DNA of 64,000 nt, from the NCBI RefSeq assembly GCF_028372415.1, contig NC_092872.1, positions 90,006,575-90,070,574 of the forward strand, given 5' to 3'. The position numbers and the translations under genes are program-made. The stretch comes from Notamacropus eugenii (lineage: Eukaryota; Chordata; Mammalia; Diprotodontia; Macropodidae). Below are positions 11,534-23,472 of the stretch, one piece after another. Every line of letters starts with the position of its first letter. Position 1 is the stretch's first letter. The notes beneath the pieces are model-generated. The model searched no databases, was not told where the DNA came from, and saw nothing but the letters and a program-made list of their open reading frames with translations.

Positions 11534-12603
11534 TGAAAGAAATTTTGAGAGTCTAGATTCCAAGCAAAAATCAAATTTTAGTAATATTAGCAGTTTTCAA
11601 TAAAAGGGTGAATGACCTCTCAAGAGCAAAAGACAAACTGAGGGTGTCCATATAATACTTTTAATAATCATAAAAGAGGAAGAAAAGAGTTATAGAATGT
11701 TGAGTAACTTGCTTTGATCGTTTTCTGATTAGCTAGAATATGACAAAGTCTTGGGGTTAAGCTAGATACATTCTGGAATATTTTGCAGTTAGCTAGATTC
11801 TGTTGTCAATCCTTGGGTTGTAATTTATCAGGGTCATGTTGGGGTATTTACAATAGTCACACTAGCTATCATGGAATTACTGAGCTAGGTAGAGGCAAAA
11901 GGTGTATATCACTGTGTCATCTTGAAAGAATTCAGACTCAGAGTGGCATTTATTTAGGGGTGTCGCACCCAATGGGTTCTTTTTCTCAGAGGAGGCAACA
12001 GCCCAGCTGAGTGAAGCTAGAGGTTTATAAAGAGGAGAAGTGCCACGTTGACAGGAAGATTAAGTAACCAGGGACATGCAAGCAAGAGAGGATAGCTCAG
12101 AGTTCCATGCATGTGATTTACTAATATGTAGTCCAATCTCACTGGGAGTGGGGGTGGGGGCCTAAGTGCAATGTAAATGAGATGCTAATAAGCTTAGCAT
12201 CAATGAAGGGTGATTAGGAAGCAATAGTGAGCAGGCACCAAAGTGAGGAAACTCCCTTCCGCAGTTTCATGGCCAACATCCTGTTCAGACTATGTGCAGT
12301 ATGTGCAGCCTTATCACTTATCTTGTGCCTGCAGCAGGAAATTACTGTCTTGCTTGAATAAGGTTAGCCCCAGTGATGGATCCCTGCCTGGCATATGGTC
12401 TTTTACTGAGGTCCAGACACATCAGAGAGGTACTTGCAGTAATCTTGGTTGAGTGTTCACTTAAACTTCCACAAAGAGAAGTTTAGACTACCACAAAATG
12501 AGGAACTGGCTCTTAATCCAAAAGCTATCTGAATTGGGCATTACAAACTAAAATAAATCAACAGAATAATCAATAGTAACTTAATTAAGAATTGTTCTAT
12601 TCA
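11534..12603 (-). mobile_element. LTR, right (5') copy of a decayed retrovirus, interrupted
   Basis: Homologous to 4779-5386. After removal of the 571-bp nested LTR (11903-12473) about 500 bp remain. On the minus strand the element starts TGAATAGAACAATTC. Divergence from the left copy is substantial, with many substitutions and indels, so the provirus is old. Confidence 0.65.
11903..12473 (-). mobile_element. Solo LTR nested in another LTR
   Basis: On the minus strand the segment begins TGTGGAAGTT and ends GATATACA. It contains a TATA-like TTTATAAACC and, downstream, CTAAATAAATG as a candidate polyadenylation signal. Sequence on either side joins cleanly to match the uninterrupted LTR at 4779-5386 (gcaaa + gagaa). 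The flanks show a possible 4-bp duplication (aagg/aaga). It is unlike the other LTRs in the window. Confidence 0.75.
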
Positions 12604-12649
12604 GTAGGTTAAGGTAAAGCTGAGTCTTAAACAAAGTAAATTCTAATTT

Positions 12650-13660
12650 AATATTTTATTTTTTTCTCAATTACTTGTAAAAATCATTTTTAACATTCAT
12701 TTTTTAAAATGTTGAGTTCCAAATTCTTTCCCTTACTGCTTTTCATGCCCCTTCATTGAGAAGGCAAGCAATTTGATATAGGTTATACATGTGCAGTCAT
12801 GGAAAACATATTTCAATATTAATTATGTTATGAAAAAAACACAGACCAAAAAAACAAACCAGAAAAATAAAGCCATCAGTTCTTTCTCTGGAGGTTGATA
12901 GCATCTTTCATCATAAGTCCTTTGGAATTGTCTAGGATTTTCGTATTGCTGAGAATAACCAAGTCATTCACAGTGAGCCATTATATAATATTACTGTTAC
13001 TGTGGGCAATATTCTCGTTGTGCTCACTTCACTTTGCTTCAGATCATGAAGGTCTTCCCATATTTTTCTGAGAGTCTCCTGCTCATAATTTCTTATGCAC
13101 AATAATATTCCAGTGCAATCATATATCACAACTTCTTCAGTCATTCCCCAACTGATGGAAATCTCCCTAATTCCCAGTTCTTTGCCACCACAAAGAGAAG
13201 TGCTATAAATATTTGTGTACACATAGGTCCTTTTCTTTTTTGGTTTTTTATTTCTTTAGGATCCAGACCTAGCAGAGGTATTGCTGTGTCAAAGGATATG
13301 CATGGTTTTATAGGTCTTTGACTACAGTTCCAAATTGCTCTACAGAATGGTTGGATCAGTTCATAACACCACCAACAGTGCATGTGTCCCAGTTTTCCTA
13401 CATCTCCTCCAGTATTTGTCATTTTCTTCTGTCATGTTAGCCAATCTAACAGGTATGGGGTAGTATCTCAAACTTGTTTGAATATGCATTTCTCCAATCA
13501 ATAGTGATTTAGAGCATTTTTTCATGTAACTATAGATAACTTTGATTATTTCATCTGAAAACTGACCATTTATCAATTGGAGAATAATGACTTGTATTCT
13601 TATAAATTTGACTCTGTTTTTTTATATATTTGAGAAGTTAGGCCTTTACCAGAGAGACAT
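12650..13660 (-). mobile_element. L1 3' end with ORF2 C-terminus remnant
   Basis: Minus-strand frames 13576-13361, 13422-13141 and 13222-12968 carry the C-terminal part of L1 ORF2. Seen are MKKCSKSLLIGEMHIQTSLR and RLANMTEENDKYWRRC, then the Cys-rich CWWCYELIQPFCRAIWN segment and a PLLGLDPKEI motif. The equivalent region is better preserved at 23741-24283. The reading frame is broken at least twice. About 300 bp of 3' UTR-like sequence extends towards 12650. Confidence 0.85.
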
Positions 13661-14757
13661 TATAAAATTTCTTTCACAGTTATGATTCCAATTGCGCATT
13701 TCCCTCCATTCTATTTTATCCATCCATCCTACTCTCTTTCCTTTCATTCTGTCCATTCTCAAAAGTGTTTTGTTTCTACCACCTCCACGACCTTTCCTTC
13801 TACCAGCAAACTCCTCCCCACTTCTCTTATCCCCTTTCTTTTCTACTTTCCTGTAGGGTAAAATAAATTTCTATAGCCAACTGAGTCTGCATGTGATTCC
13901 CTCTCTGAACCAGCTACAATGGGAGAAAGGTTCAAGTGCTTCACCTTTACTCCCCTCATCTTCCCCTTCACTGTAAAAGCTATTTTATGCCTCTTTTATA
14001 GTGAGATAATTTCCCATTCTACCTCTCCTTTCCTCTTTCTTTTTTAAGTATTTTTTATTTTTTAATTTATTTGTTTTTAGTTTTCAACATTCATTTCCAC
14101 AAGATTTTGAGTTTTAAATTTTCTCCCCATCTCTCCCCTCACCCCCACCCCAAAATACCATGCGTTCTGATTACCCCTTCCCCCAATCTACTCTCCCTTC
14201 TATCACATCCCTCCTTTCCCTTATCCCCATCTTCTCCCTTTTCTTGTAGGGCAAGATTCCTTTCCTCTTTCTTCCAGTACATTCCTCTTTCTCACCCATT
14301 AATTTTATTTTTTAAACATATCATCCCATTATATTCAACTCATATCCATTCCCTCTGACTATATATACTCCTTCTAATTGCCCTAATAATGATAAAATTC
14401 TTGGGTGTTAAAAGTATCATCTTCCCAGGTAGAAATGTAAATAGTTTAACCTTATTGAATCTCTTATGTTTTCTCCTTCCCTTTTACCTTTTTATGTTTC
14501 TCTTGAGTCTTCTGTCTGAAAGCCAATTTTTTTTTTAATTCAGCTCTGGTATCTTCATCAGAAATTCTTGAAAATTTTCTATTTAATTAAGTATGCTTCT
14601 CCCCCTCCCCCCAAAAGGATTATGCTCAGTTTTTCTGGCTAGGTGATTCTTGGTTGTAATCTTTGCTCCTTTGCCTTCAAGAACATCATGTTCCAAAACC
14701 AATCCTTTAATGTAGAAGCTGCCAAAACCTCTGTAATCCTGACTATGAGTCAAAGCT
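13661..14757 (-). mobile_element. L1/HAL1 spacer and ORF1 C-terminal remnant
   Basis: Pyrimidine-rich plus-strand sequence that matches the 3' region of HAL1 copy 1 (2160-2960) and copy 3 (22740-23470), for example 'ctttcctgtagggtaaaataaatttctata' and 'gcctcttttatagtgagataatttccc'. It is broken at 14043-14256 by a short, separate insertion. It abuts the inverted element at 14757. Confidence 0.7.
14043..14256 (-). mobile_element. Very short 5'-truncated L1/HAL1 3' end
   Basis: About 215 bp equivalent to the terminal 3' region seen at 1830-2030 and 22420-22630 (ccccacccc aaaa, tccctcctttcccttatcccc). It is flanked by a 16-bp direct repeat 'tcctttcctctttctt' (about 14028-14043 and 14262-14278). 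That is the target-site duplication of a separate retrotransposition. Confidence 0.75.
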
Positions 14758-14784
14758 CCTCCATCCAAAACTTCCAAGAAGACT

Positions 14785-15850
14785 ATGAATTGGTCTCAGG
14801 TCATGGAAGAGCTCAAAAAGGATTTTGACAATCAGGTAAGAAAAGTAGAGCAAAAACCGGGAAGAGAAATGAGAGTGATGCAAGAAAATCATGAAAAACA
14901 AGTCAACTGCTTGCTAAAGGAGACCCCAAAAAATGCTGAAGAAAAGAGCACTTTAAAAAATAGACTAACCCAAATGGTGAAAGGGATCCAAAAAGCCAAT
15001 AAGGAGAAGAATTCCCTAAAAAGCAGAACTGATCAGATGGAAAAGGAGACCCAAAAGCTCACTGAAGAAAATAATTCCTTAAAGGTTAGAATGGAGCAGA
15101 TGGAAGCTAATGACTTTATGAAAAATCAAGAAATTATAAAACAAAACCAAAGGAATGAAAAAATAGCAGACAATGTGAAATATCTCATTGGAAAAACAAC
15201 TGACCTGGAAAATAGATCCAGGAGAGACAATTTAAAAATTATGGGACTATCTGAAAGTCATGATAAAAAAGAAAAAGATCCTAGATGTCATCTTTCATGA
15301 AATTTTCTAGGAAAACTTCCCTGATATTCTAGAACCAGAGGGTTAAAATAAATATTGAAAGAATCCACCAATAACCTCCTGAAAGAGATCCAAAAGGAGA
15401 AACTCCTAGGAACATTTGATACTATAATACAAGAAATAATTAAAGAAATTTGTCCTAAAGAATTAGAACAAGGCAGGGGGGAAAGTAGAAATAGAAAAAA
15501 TCCATTGGTCACCACTTAAAAGAGATCCTATGGGGAAAACTCATAGGGATATCATAGTCAAATTCTAAAACCTCCAGTTCATGGATAAAATACTAAAAAC
15601 CTCAAGATTAAAATAATTTAAATATGATGGTACCACAATTAGACTTACATAAGACCTAGCAGCAGAAATATTAAAGGACTGCAGGTCTTGGAATATATCA
15701 CCTAGAGCTTCAGCTGAAAATATCATATCCTGCAAGGTTAAATATTATCCTAAATGAAAAAAAATGGACATTTGATAAACTCTCAGACTTTCAAGACATT
15801 GCTAAAAAAATACTGACCTTAATAGAAAATTTGATATACAAGAACCAAGA
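14785..15850 (+). pseudogene. HAL1/L1 ORF1 protein remnant
   Basis: The first 171 codons (14785-15300) are open. They hold a long coiled coil (EELKKDFDNQVRKVEQK; KLTEENNSLKVRMEQMEAND) and the ENRSRRDNLKIMGL entry to the RRM-like domain. Frameshifts follow. The C-terminal domain is recognisable near 15600-15850 (RLT-Q-DLAAEILKD, then a YPA-like segment). It is the best-preserved coiled-coil segment of the ORF1 copies here. Confidence 0.8.
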
Positions 15851-15918
15851 GAAATATAAGGTATAAGGACTAATTATAAGGGATTCATGAGGACAGATTA
15901 TTTACTTTTTACTTTACA

Positions 15919-15994
15919 TATACATACTATATATATATATATCTATAGATATATATATATAGATATAGATATAGATATAGATATAGATATATAC
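15919..15994. repeat. TA / TATAGA microsatellite
   Basis: Runs of 'tatata' followed by seven or so 'atagat' units, visible directly. Confidence 0.9.
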
Positions 15995-16660
15995 ATAAAT
16001 GTAAAATGTACGTCTAAGACTTATTAGTAATTGGGTAGCTCATAAGCAAGCTTATTATGATGACTTTGGATAGAACAAAGCTACCAAACAGAACTAAAAT
16101 GAAGAAATGTTAGAGGACACCCCTTTGTAGAGCTGGGAAGTCTACAAATATTATACGTTGTACATGTTTTGGGAGTTTTTCAATAAGTTGTTTTGGTTTT
16201 TTTCCTTTAAAAAATACCATTTTTCATATGGCATGGTTCTCTGAGAAGAAGGATGTGGTACCCTGAGAAGGGATACTTGGGATATTTATGGTGATGTAAG
16301 AAAAAAATTTATTTAAAGAATTTTTTAAAGAAAATATTCAAATAGTTGTTTGGATGACATCTACCTGACAAAGATTCTTCTCCTCATATTGCAGTTTGTC
16401 ACAAAAAAATCTCAGTCTACATATTCATCTGGAAGTTTCATAGAAATCCCAAAGAACTACCTCATACTGTAACATTTTACATAAAATTATAAAATAGGAA
16501 CAGTATGTTTTCTCCAACAGAAAGAGTAAATAGAGAGTTCATACACAAAATGTGCATATCCCAAGAAAAAAATTTATTGAGAAAATATTTTGGGATACAG
16601 CCTAGTCTTCAGACTAATAATGAAGAACAGGAGTCACAGCTAGTGAGAATATTATCCTCC

Positions 16661-16765
16661 ATGCCTGGAGTGTCTCTGGTTTTGTGTGTGCTACTGATTG
16701 CATTGATACAAACACCAAAACTGGATGCAAAGCCATGGCATAAAGAGGAGACTCATAGTAAAAAA
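16661..16765 (+). CDS. Candidate signal-peptide exon (unrecognised)
   Basis: From the ATG at 16661 the frame reads MPGVSLVLCVLLIALIQTPK and continues LDAKPWHKEETHSKK. This is a typical secretory signal: a short start, about 12 hydrophobic residues, and a small-residue cleavage site after LDA. The following bases, aaa|gtgagg at 16766, make a plausible 5' splice site. A TATA-like 'attataaaatagg' lies at about 16486-16498, roughly 165 bp upstream. I recognise no family, and no second exon was identified. The 93-codon frame containing it starts earlier, at 16505, but the upstream residues do not look like protein. It could be a real first coding exon or a chance hydrophobic frame. Confidence 0.3.
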
Positions 16766-16799
16766 GTGAGGTTAATAAGTTCCTAGTACTTCCATATAA

Positions 16800-18640
16800 A
16801 CAAAATATTTCTTCCCACATCTAGATCTAGACATCCAAAGTCATCATGCAACACTTCCATGACGATAACATGGAACTCATAGGCTGGAAACAATTCCTTC
16901 CTAGTAGCACATATGGGATCAGTTATAATCCGATACTACATTCCATCACACAGCTCCAACCTTCACCATTGCCTTAACAGCAACATTCCTTCCATGGAAT
17001 AAAACTTGAGCTCCTGAGGATCAGACTTTAATTTTCCTAGTGTATTTATTATTTCTCATATTCCTGCATCATGCATCTTTTCTTGCCTCCAGACATCCAG
17101 ACTCAGACATCTGCCGGGCAGAGAGAGGGGAAATTTATTTAGGTACAATGAAATTCACATACACTTGGTTGTATGTCTTCAGGTGAATGTCCCAAGCTCT
17201 TAATTACACTTGAAATGGATTTCTAACTAGTTCTCTAGGTATTACAGATAGCCTTCCTACCTTTGATGGGTATCCTCATTATTTCAGTGTCATAAGGTCT
17301 ATGAGACAGCCTTCTGAATCCACATTAGTCTTTCCTGCCTGATGGTGTATACTGAAGTCAAAGATATTAGCCAGTGCTACTATCCATTTCTGGCAGGAAG
17401 CATCCAACTTGTCCCTGGTTAAAATATGTCAGTCGATCATCATCTGTTAACACTTGAAAATTGTCTTGCTATATACAGTCTCAGTGACGGGTCACATCAA
17501 AACCAAAACTTCAGTCTTTTTGTGGGTACAATAGTCCACATATATAGTTTCACATCGCTCTGTTAAAGGGATAAAAGCATTTCCTATCTCTTTCCCTGAT
17601 TATTTTGTGCCATTTTTTTTCCAAGTCATATTCACTTACTTGGTACTATTGAGTACACAGAGGGGGGAATATATAACAGGAAACCCCCTAAATTTGAATG
17701 AAAACATGAACACTTACGTTAAAATGGCTTAATATATATATATCATTACAACTGGGGAATTTTTGTTCTCTTTGCAACTGTTACATTGTATACCTTCTCA
17801 AATTATTCCTAGGTGAAATCTAATAAAGATTGTTGTTAAAGTTTTCCTTACTACTTCAGTAGTTGAAGGCACTGAGAAATATATCTGCTTCTAAGTTCTC
17901 CTGGAAAAAAAAAAATACTTTGTGATTGATAAAATTACCTAAGGGGAAAAAAACAGAGCAGTGACAATTTTCAAAAGTTTCCAAGGTTAAAATGCAGGTG
18001 ATAGTTTGTGGTCGTCATCTTCATTTTCATCATCATTGTTGTTTTAAGTAGCATTTGTTCCTATAAATCTGGTGGTATTAAATATAGTTGTATTTATAAA
18101 CCTGCCTTTACATTTTATACCCAAACTTTCCATTGCACTTCAAAGCACCATTGAGTATATGTGAATTACTTAAGTTTTCCCACTCGCAAAGTGAGAATTA
18201 ATGAGATGCTAACCAAAAAAGCAATTTCATTTGGCAATAACTTAGAAAAGGATTTCTTAACCTGACAGCTCATGAATAGATGTCAGGAGTTCTGTGAAGT
18301 CCTTTTCATGGGAAAAAATTATAACTTTTTTCCCCACTAATCTTTGACAATTGTTCACTCTTCATGCCTGACTAGCTATGCTCTTGGCACAGTCTTACCC
18401 TTGACATGGAATGCAATCATGAAAAATGATAGCTTTGAACCACTCTGAATGTGCTAAGAGGCTGCTTAAGATACAAATGCTGCCAGAATTTAAGAGATGT
18501 TAGAACTGACCCTTAAGCCAACTGTACAGTAAGTAAAATTTGTCTGGCATTCCTTCTACCTCATTTCATCATTCTGAGCTTTAACGGTCCTGACACTATT
18601 ACTACAAAACTGTGCCCCACTTTTATATTTATCCTCAGTT
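16800..18640. other. No recognisable gene or repeat
   Basis: AT-rich, apparently unique sequence. I see no frame with protein-like composition, no transposon motif and no RNA gene. The short A-runs and TA-runs are unremarkable. Confidence 0.4.
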
Positions 18641-18654
18641 GTCTGTCCTTGCTA

Positions 18655-18905
18655 GGTAGCTTAGCAAATAGAGTGCTAGACCTAGAATCAGGAACACCTA
18701 AGTTCAAATCCAACTTTAGGCACTTACTAGCTGTGTTATCCTGGGCAAGACATTTAAACCTGTTTGCCTTAGTTTCCTCAACTCTAAAATGGGAATAATA
18801 ACAGCACCTTCCTCTAGGTGTATTGTTAAAATAAAAACGAAATAATATTTGTAAACTGTTTTGCAAAATGCAAGGCTCTATGCAAATGCTAGGTATTTTT
18901 ATTAT
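18655..18905 (+). mobile_element. tRNA-derived CORE-SINE/MIR-related element
   Basis: A tRNA-like head (gctaggtagcttagcaaatag ... gttcaaatcc as a B-box-like sequence) is followed by 'cttactagctgtgt.atcctgggcaagacatttaa' and 'tttcctcaactctaaaatggg', the phrases typical of MIR/CORE-type SINEs. It ends in 'tgctaggtatttttattatta'. Confidence 0.75.
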
Positions 18906-18925
18906 TAAATTTCCTTTTACAATCT

Positions 18926-19860
18926 ATGAATCTACATTGGACTCTCGATAATTCTTCTTTCCTCATTGCAATTAAGATGGATTTCTGTAGAATTTTGTTC
19001 TTTCAAACTTCCATTCCTCCCGGATTGACTTCCACTGTGGAGCATATCCAATTATTATTATCTAGTCAAGAACAGCTGCCTCAGCAGGGACCTACCAATC
19101 ATCATTGGTGTCTTCTCTTCTTCTTCGAGCCCTTGCTGGATGACTTTCACCTGATAGCACTTACAGATCCACCTCATTCCTTGGAGTACATGCAGCTGCT
19201 TCTTGTCAAGAGTCTAGCTCTGTCCTCTCTGGCAACTCATATATGTCCATGCAGTCCTATCCATTCTTTCTCTGAACCCTTCAAAATTTATTCTTCAAAC
19301 ATCTAGGTATATGTCAGACAAGTTTCTGAAATCCAAATCCTATTCTTTGACATCATTTTCTTAACTAGTTTACTTTTCCTCATTTAGTAAGTGTAAGATG
19401 GAATGATCACTTCTCACCAAAGTTTCCATCATTTACTTCCCATCAACTAGTGCATCCTTATTGGTGAAAATCCAATGCAGAATAGAAGACCCCTTTCATT
19501 GGTTCCTCCAGCTTTTGGAAGGATGAAATTATCATTAAGGCAAATCAAGAAATAGTTTGCTGCTCTGCTTTAGTCAAAATCTCTAACATAACCGAATAAT
19601 TACGATTCCTCATCACAACAGTGTGATATCCCATATGTGAGTTGTTTCTCAATCTCATCTATTTCTGTGTTTTTGCCCAAGTAGTCTGTAATGTCTGCTC
19701 TAATGACAATCTTGTTTCTGCTTCTGCTTCTAGAAACACTTTACGCCAAAACTCTCTATAGTACTATAGTATTATGGCATCTGGATTTTCTCACTTGTGT
19801 TTATATCTTTATTATACATTATCCCTTGCCCACCCTTAATTTAACCCTCCTGTTCTTTTT
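18926..19860. other. Unclassified, possibly an ancient repeat
   Basis: Contains one 126-codon plus frame (18926-19306) without recognisable domains. The part at 19380-19750 (for example 'ttggtgaaaatccaatgcagaatag' and 'ttggttcctccagcttttggaagg') has the flavour of an old dispersed mammalian repeat, but I cannot name it. Nothing here supports a gene call. Confidence 0.3.
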
Positions 19861-19867
19861 AGATTAA

Positions 19868-19956
19868 ATTATATATGTGTATATATATATGTGTGTGTGT
19901 GTGTATACATATGTATGTATACACACACACAGACACACAGACACACACACACACAG

Positions 19957-19991
<35 letters not shown>

Positions 19992-19992
19992 A
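19868..19992. repeat. TA/TG/CA compound microsatellite
   Basis: Blocks of tatatg, (gt)n, then (ac)n interspersed with 'agacac', and (ta)n. The length suggests a polymorphic locus. The overlapping Cys/Val-rich minus frames are artefacts of the repeat. Confidence 0.9.
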
Positions 19993-19999
19993 GCAATTG

Positions 20000-21000
20000 A
20001 AATAAAATAAAATATAAATATAACCATACAGGACCACAATCCAATGACGGTATAGTCCTTTCCCTTCAAACCTGAGTGATATCACTGCTTTCTTGGGTTG
20101 CATTTGTATACAGACATTTGAAGTCATGAGACAAAAACAAACACAAAAAACTTCTTTCTTGAATTTTGCTTGCTGTAAATTTCTGGGCATCTCTGTTGTG
20201 ATGGTTTTTACATTGTACTAGTTTTCTATGGTGTTGCTTTGGTGGATATATTCAGGCAGCTTTCTCTTCCCCCTTTCTTTTCATATTAAAGCTTTTTTGC
20301 TTAGATTTGCAAGACTCCAGGCAAATACAGTCCTACCAGCCTTTGTCAGATGTATTTCAACCTTAAACTTGAGTTTATCCTTTCTCTATTTAAAACTAAG
20401 GTCCAGAAATCGAAATCCCATTTCCAGACATCTTTTTAACCAAATGTTCATTTCCCAAATCTGATTTTCTTTTCTGAAGTCCTTGCTTTCTTTTAGCAAC
20501 TTTGATGAAAATGACCCTAAGGTCTTATTTTCTTCATAATCCATGCTTTCTAGGTTTCTTTGGCCAGTATCATTTTTGCACACATTAATCAGCAAGAAAG
20601 AAGTAATAGTCATCAAGTTTGATAGGTTTGGAGAAAATCTCTATTATATCTCAGATGCTTGTACTGGACAGACAGAACATTCCATTATTGTATTATCTGG
20701 TCAGCAAATAGTTGCCTCTGTAGAGAGTTAGCTATCACCACTGTTTCTTCTCTTCTTCCTCTGACCCTTAGAATGATCTTTCACTTCACAGTACCTGCAT
20801 TATTGATGTGAGAATTATCCCTGAATTGACTGTCTGTGTACAATTAGACAACTATCAGAACAAGATCAGAATTAGCAAACAAAACAAAACAAAACAGGAA
20901 GAATAATAAGAATAAAGAGAGCACTTACTGAAACCAATTTCATCTTGACCTATTTCAAAAGATAATGATGATCCAAAGTGGATAATGGACAGCAGATGTA
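20000..21000. other. No recognisable gene or repeat
   Basis: Short frames only. An (AAAAC)n run lies near 20878-20896. Nothing else can be classified. Confidence 0.4.
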
Positions 21001-21049
21001 ATATTAATTTTTTTCTTAATGTTTTCTTTTGCTTCGATCACCATGGTAT

Positions 21050-22404
21050 CCCATGTATCCCTCCCTCTCCCCAAGAACAATCTCATATGACAAATAGTAT
21101 TTTTTTTATAGCGGAAGTTTTTTTTAAAAGTCAGAAAAATAGATCAATACATTGAGAAAATTTTTAAAAATCACATGCAATGTAAAACTCCTGCGGACCT
21201 CTCACCTCCACAAATGGGTAGGTTGGAGATGTCTTCCCATATCTCTACATTTGAGTTCCACTTTATCTTTATAATTTTGTTCCATTTACTTTTAATTTTG
21301 GTATGTTCTTTCCATTTAAATTGTTGTGATTACTATGGCTTTGCTTATTGGCTGCATCCATTCATATAGATCTTTCCATACTTCTTTGTATTCATCACAC
21401 ACATAATTTCTAATAGCACAGCAATATTCTATTAACAAATTACCACAATTTATTTAGCCATTCCCCAGCTGATGGAAATTTAATTCGCTTCTAATTCTTT
21501 GATAGCACAAAAAAGTGCTACTATAAATATTTTGGAGAAAAAGGGATTCTTTTCTTATCGATGGCATCTTTGGAGTATAAGCCAAGTAAGAGAATGTCTG
21601 GTTCAAAATATATGGACATTTTAGTTACTTTATTTATGTAATTCCAAATTTCTTTCTAACACGGTTGTGCCATTTCACAGCTCCACCAACAATTAGTGTA
21701 CATGTCTTTCCACACTCTCTCCAACACTGACTGTTGCCATGTTTTTGGCCAAGTTGCATGATGTGAGGTGAAACCTCAGAGTTGTTGGCTTACATTTTTC
21801 TTACTGCAAGTGATTTGGAACATTTTTTCATATGGTTGTGAATACTTTGCAATTTTTTTGAGAACTATTTATTTTCTTCTTTAACTATCTATTGGAGAAT
21901 GGCAATTAGTCTTATATATTTATTGTTTATATATTTTGCATACCAAACCCTTATCAGAGAATTTAAATGCAAAGGTTTTTTTTTTCCCATTCAACAATTT
22001 TTCTTATCCTAGATGGATTAATGTTCTCTGTACAGAAACTTTTCAGTTTCAAGTAATCAAAGTAATCAATTTTATTTTTTTGTAATTGCCTCTATTTCTT
22101 GTTGGGTTAAGAATATATCTCCCACCATGCTGTAACAGGTATCTCTTTCTCCTCTGATTTTTTTTATAGTATGATAATGTTGTTTTTTTGAGGATTTATT
22201 TTGTAACCCAAAACGTTGTTGAAGCTATTGTCCCAATTAGTATCTTTGCTGATTCTCTGCAGTTTTCTAAGTAAACCATAATGTTATCAATAAACAGTGG
22301 TTATTTTATCTCCTCCTTGCCTGCCCAAATTTATTGGAAAAGGTTAAAGTGTATTATCATTGCATATGAAGCTTGCTTTTGGTTTTAGATAGGTGTTTTT
22401 TTAA
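21050..22404 (-). mobile_element. Old L1, 3' part (interrupted)
   Basis: Minus-strand L1 3' UTR and ORF2 C-terminal region, heavily mutated. On the plus strand 'ttagccattccccagctgatggaaattt' and 'ttccaaattt.tttctaacacggttg' are the antisense of the ORF2 C-terminal region seen in better copies at 24000-24100 and 29640-29830. The element resumes at 27158 after the HAL1 insertion. No open frame remains. Confidence 0.8.
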
Positions 22405-23472
22405 TGATATTTTTATTTTATTTCCAATTTATTTATTTAACTTTTAACATTCATTTTCACAAAATTTTGGGTTCCAAATTTTCTCCCCATTTGTGCCCTC
22501 CCCCCACCCCAAAACACCGAGCACTCTAATTGCCCCTATCACCAATCTGCCCTCTCTTCTATCATCCCTCCCTTCCCTTGTCCCCATCTTCTCTTTTGTC
22601 CTGTAGGGCCAGATAACTTTCTATACCCCTTTACCTGTATTTTTTATTTCCTAGTAGCAAGAACAGTACTCAACAGTTGTTCCTAAAACTTTGAGTTCCA
22701 GCTTCTCTTTCCCTCCCCACCCATTCCCTTTGGGAAGGCAAGCAATTTAATATAGGCCATATCTGTGTAGTTTTGCAAATGACTTCCATGATAGTCGTGT
22801 TGTGTAAGACTAACTATATTTCCCTCCATCCTATCCTGCCCCCCATTGCTTCTATTCTCTCTTTTGATCCTCTTTTGATCCCTCCCCAAGAGTGTTGACT
22901 TCAGGTTGCTCCCTCCTCCCATTGCCCTCCCTTCCATCTTCCCTCCCACCCTGCTTATCCCATTCTCCCGCACTTTCCTGCATTGTAAGTTAGGTTTTCA
23001 TACCAAAATGAGTGTGCATTTTATTCCTTCCTTTAGTCGAATATGATGAGAGTAAACTTCATGTTTTTCTCTCACCTTCCCTCTTTTTTCCTCCACTAAA
23101 ATGTCTTTTGCTTGCCTCTTTTATGAGAGATAATTTGCCCCATTCCATTTCTCCCTTTCTCCTCCCAATATATTTCTCTCTCACTGCTTAATTACATTTT
23201 TTAAAGATATGATTCCATCCTATTCAATTCACTCTGTGCTCTCTGTCTCTGTGTGTGTGTGCGTGTGTGTAATCCCACCCAGTACCCAGATACTGAAAAG
23301 TTTCAAGAGTTACAAATATTGTCTTTCCATGTAGGAATGTAAACAGTTCAACTTTAGTAAGTCCCTTATGACTTCTCTTTGCTGTTTACCTTTTCATGCT
23401 TCTCTTCATTCTTGTGTTTGAAAGTCAAATTTTCTTTTCAGCTCTGGTCTTTTCATCAAAAATGCTTGAAAG

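Larger units (their letters stand above)
14757..16310 (+). mobile_element. HAL1-type element on the plus strand
   Basis: ORF1 (14785 to about 15850) is followed by a 3' part ending in an A-rich stretch near 16290-16310, with no ORF2. It lies head to head with the minus-strand fragment ending at 14757. The arrangement could be a separate insertion or a 5' inversion. A separate insertion is favoured because this copy has its own distinct 3' region (16019-16300). Confidence 0.65.
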
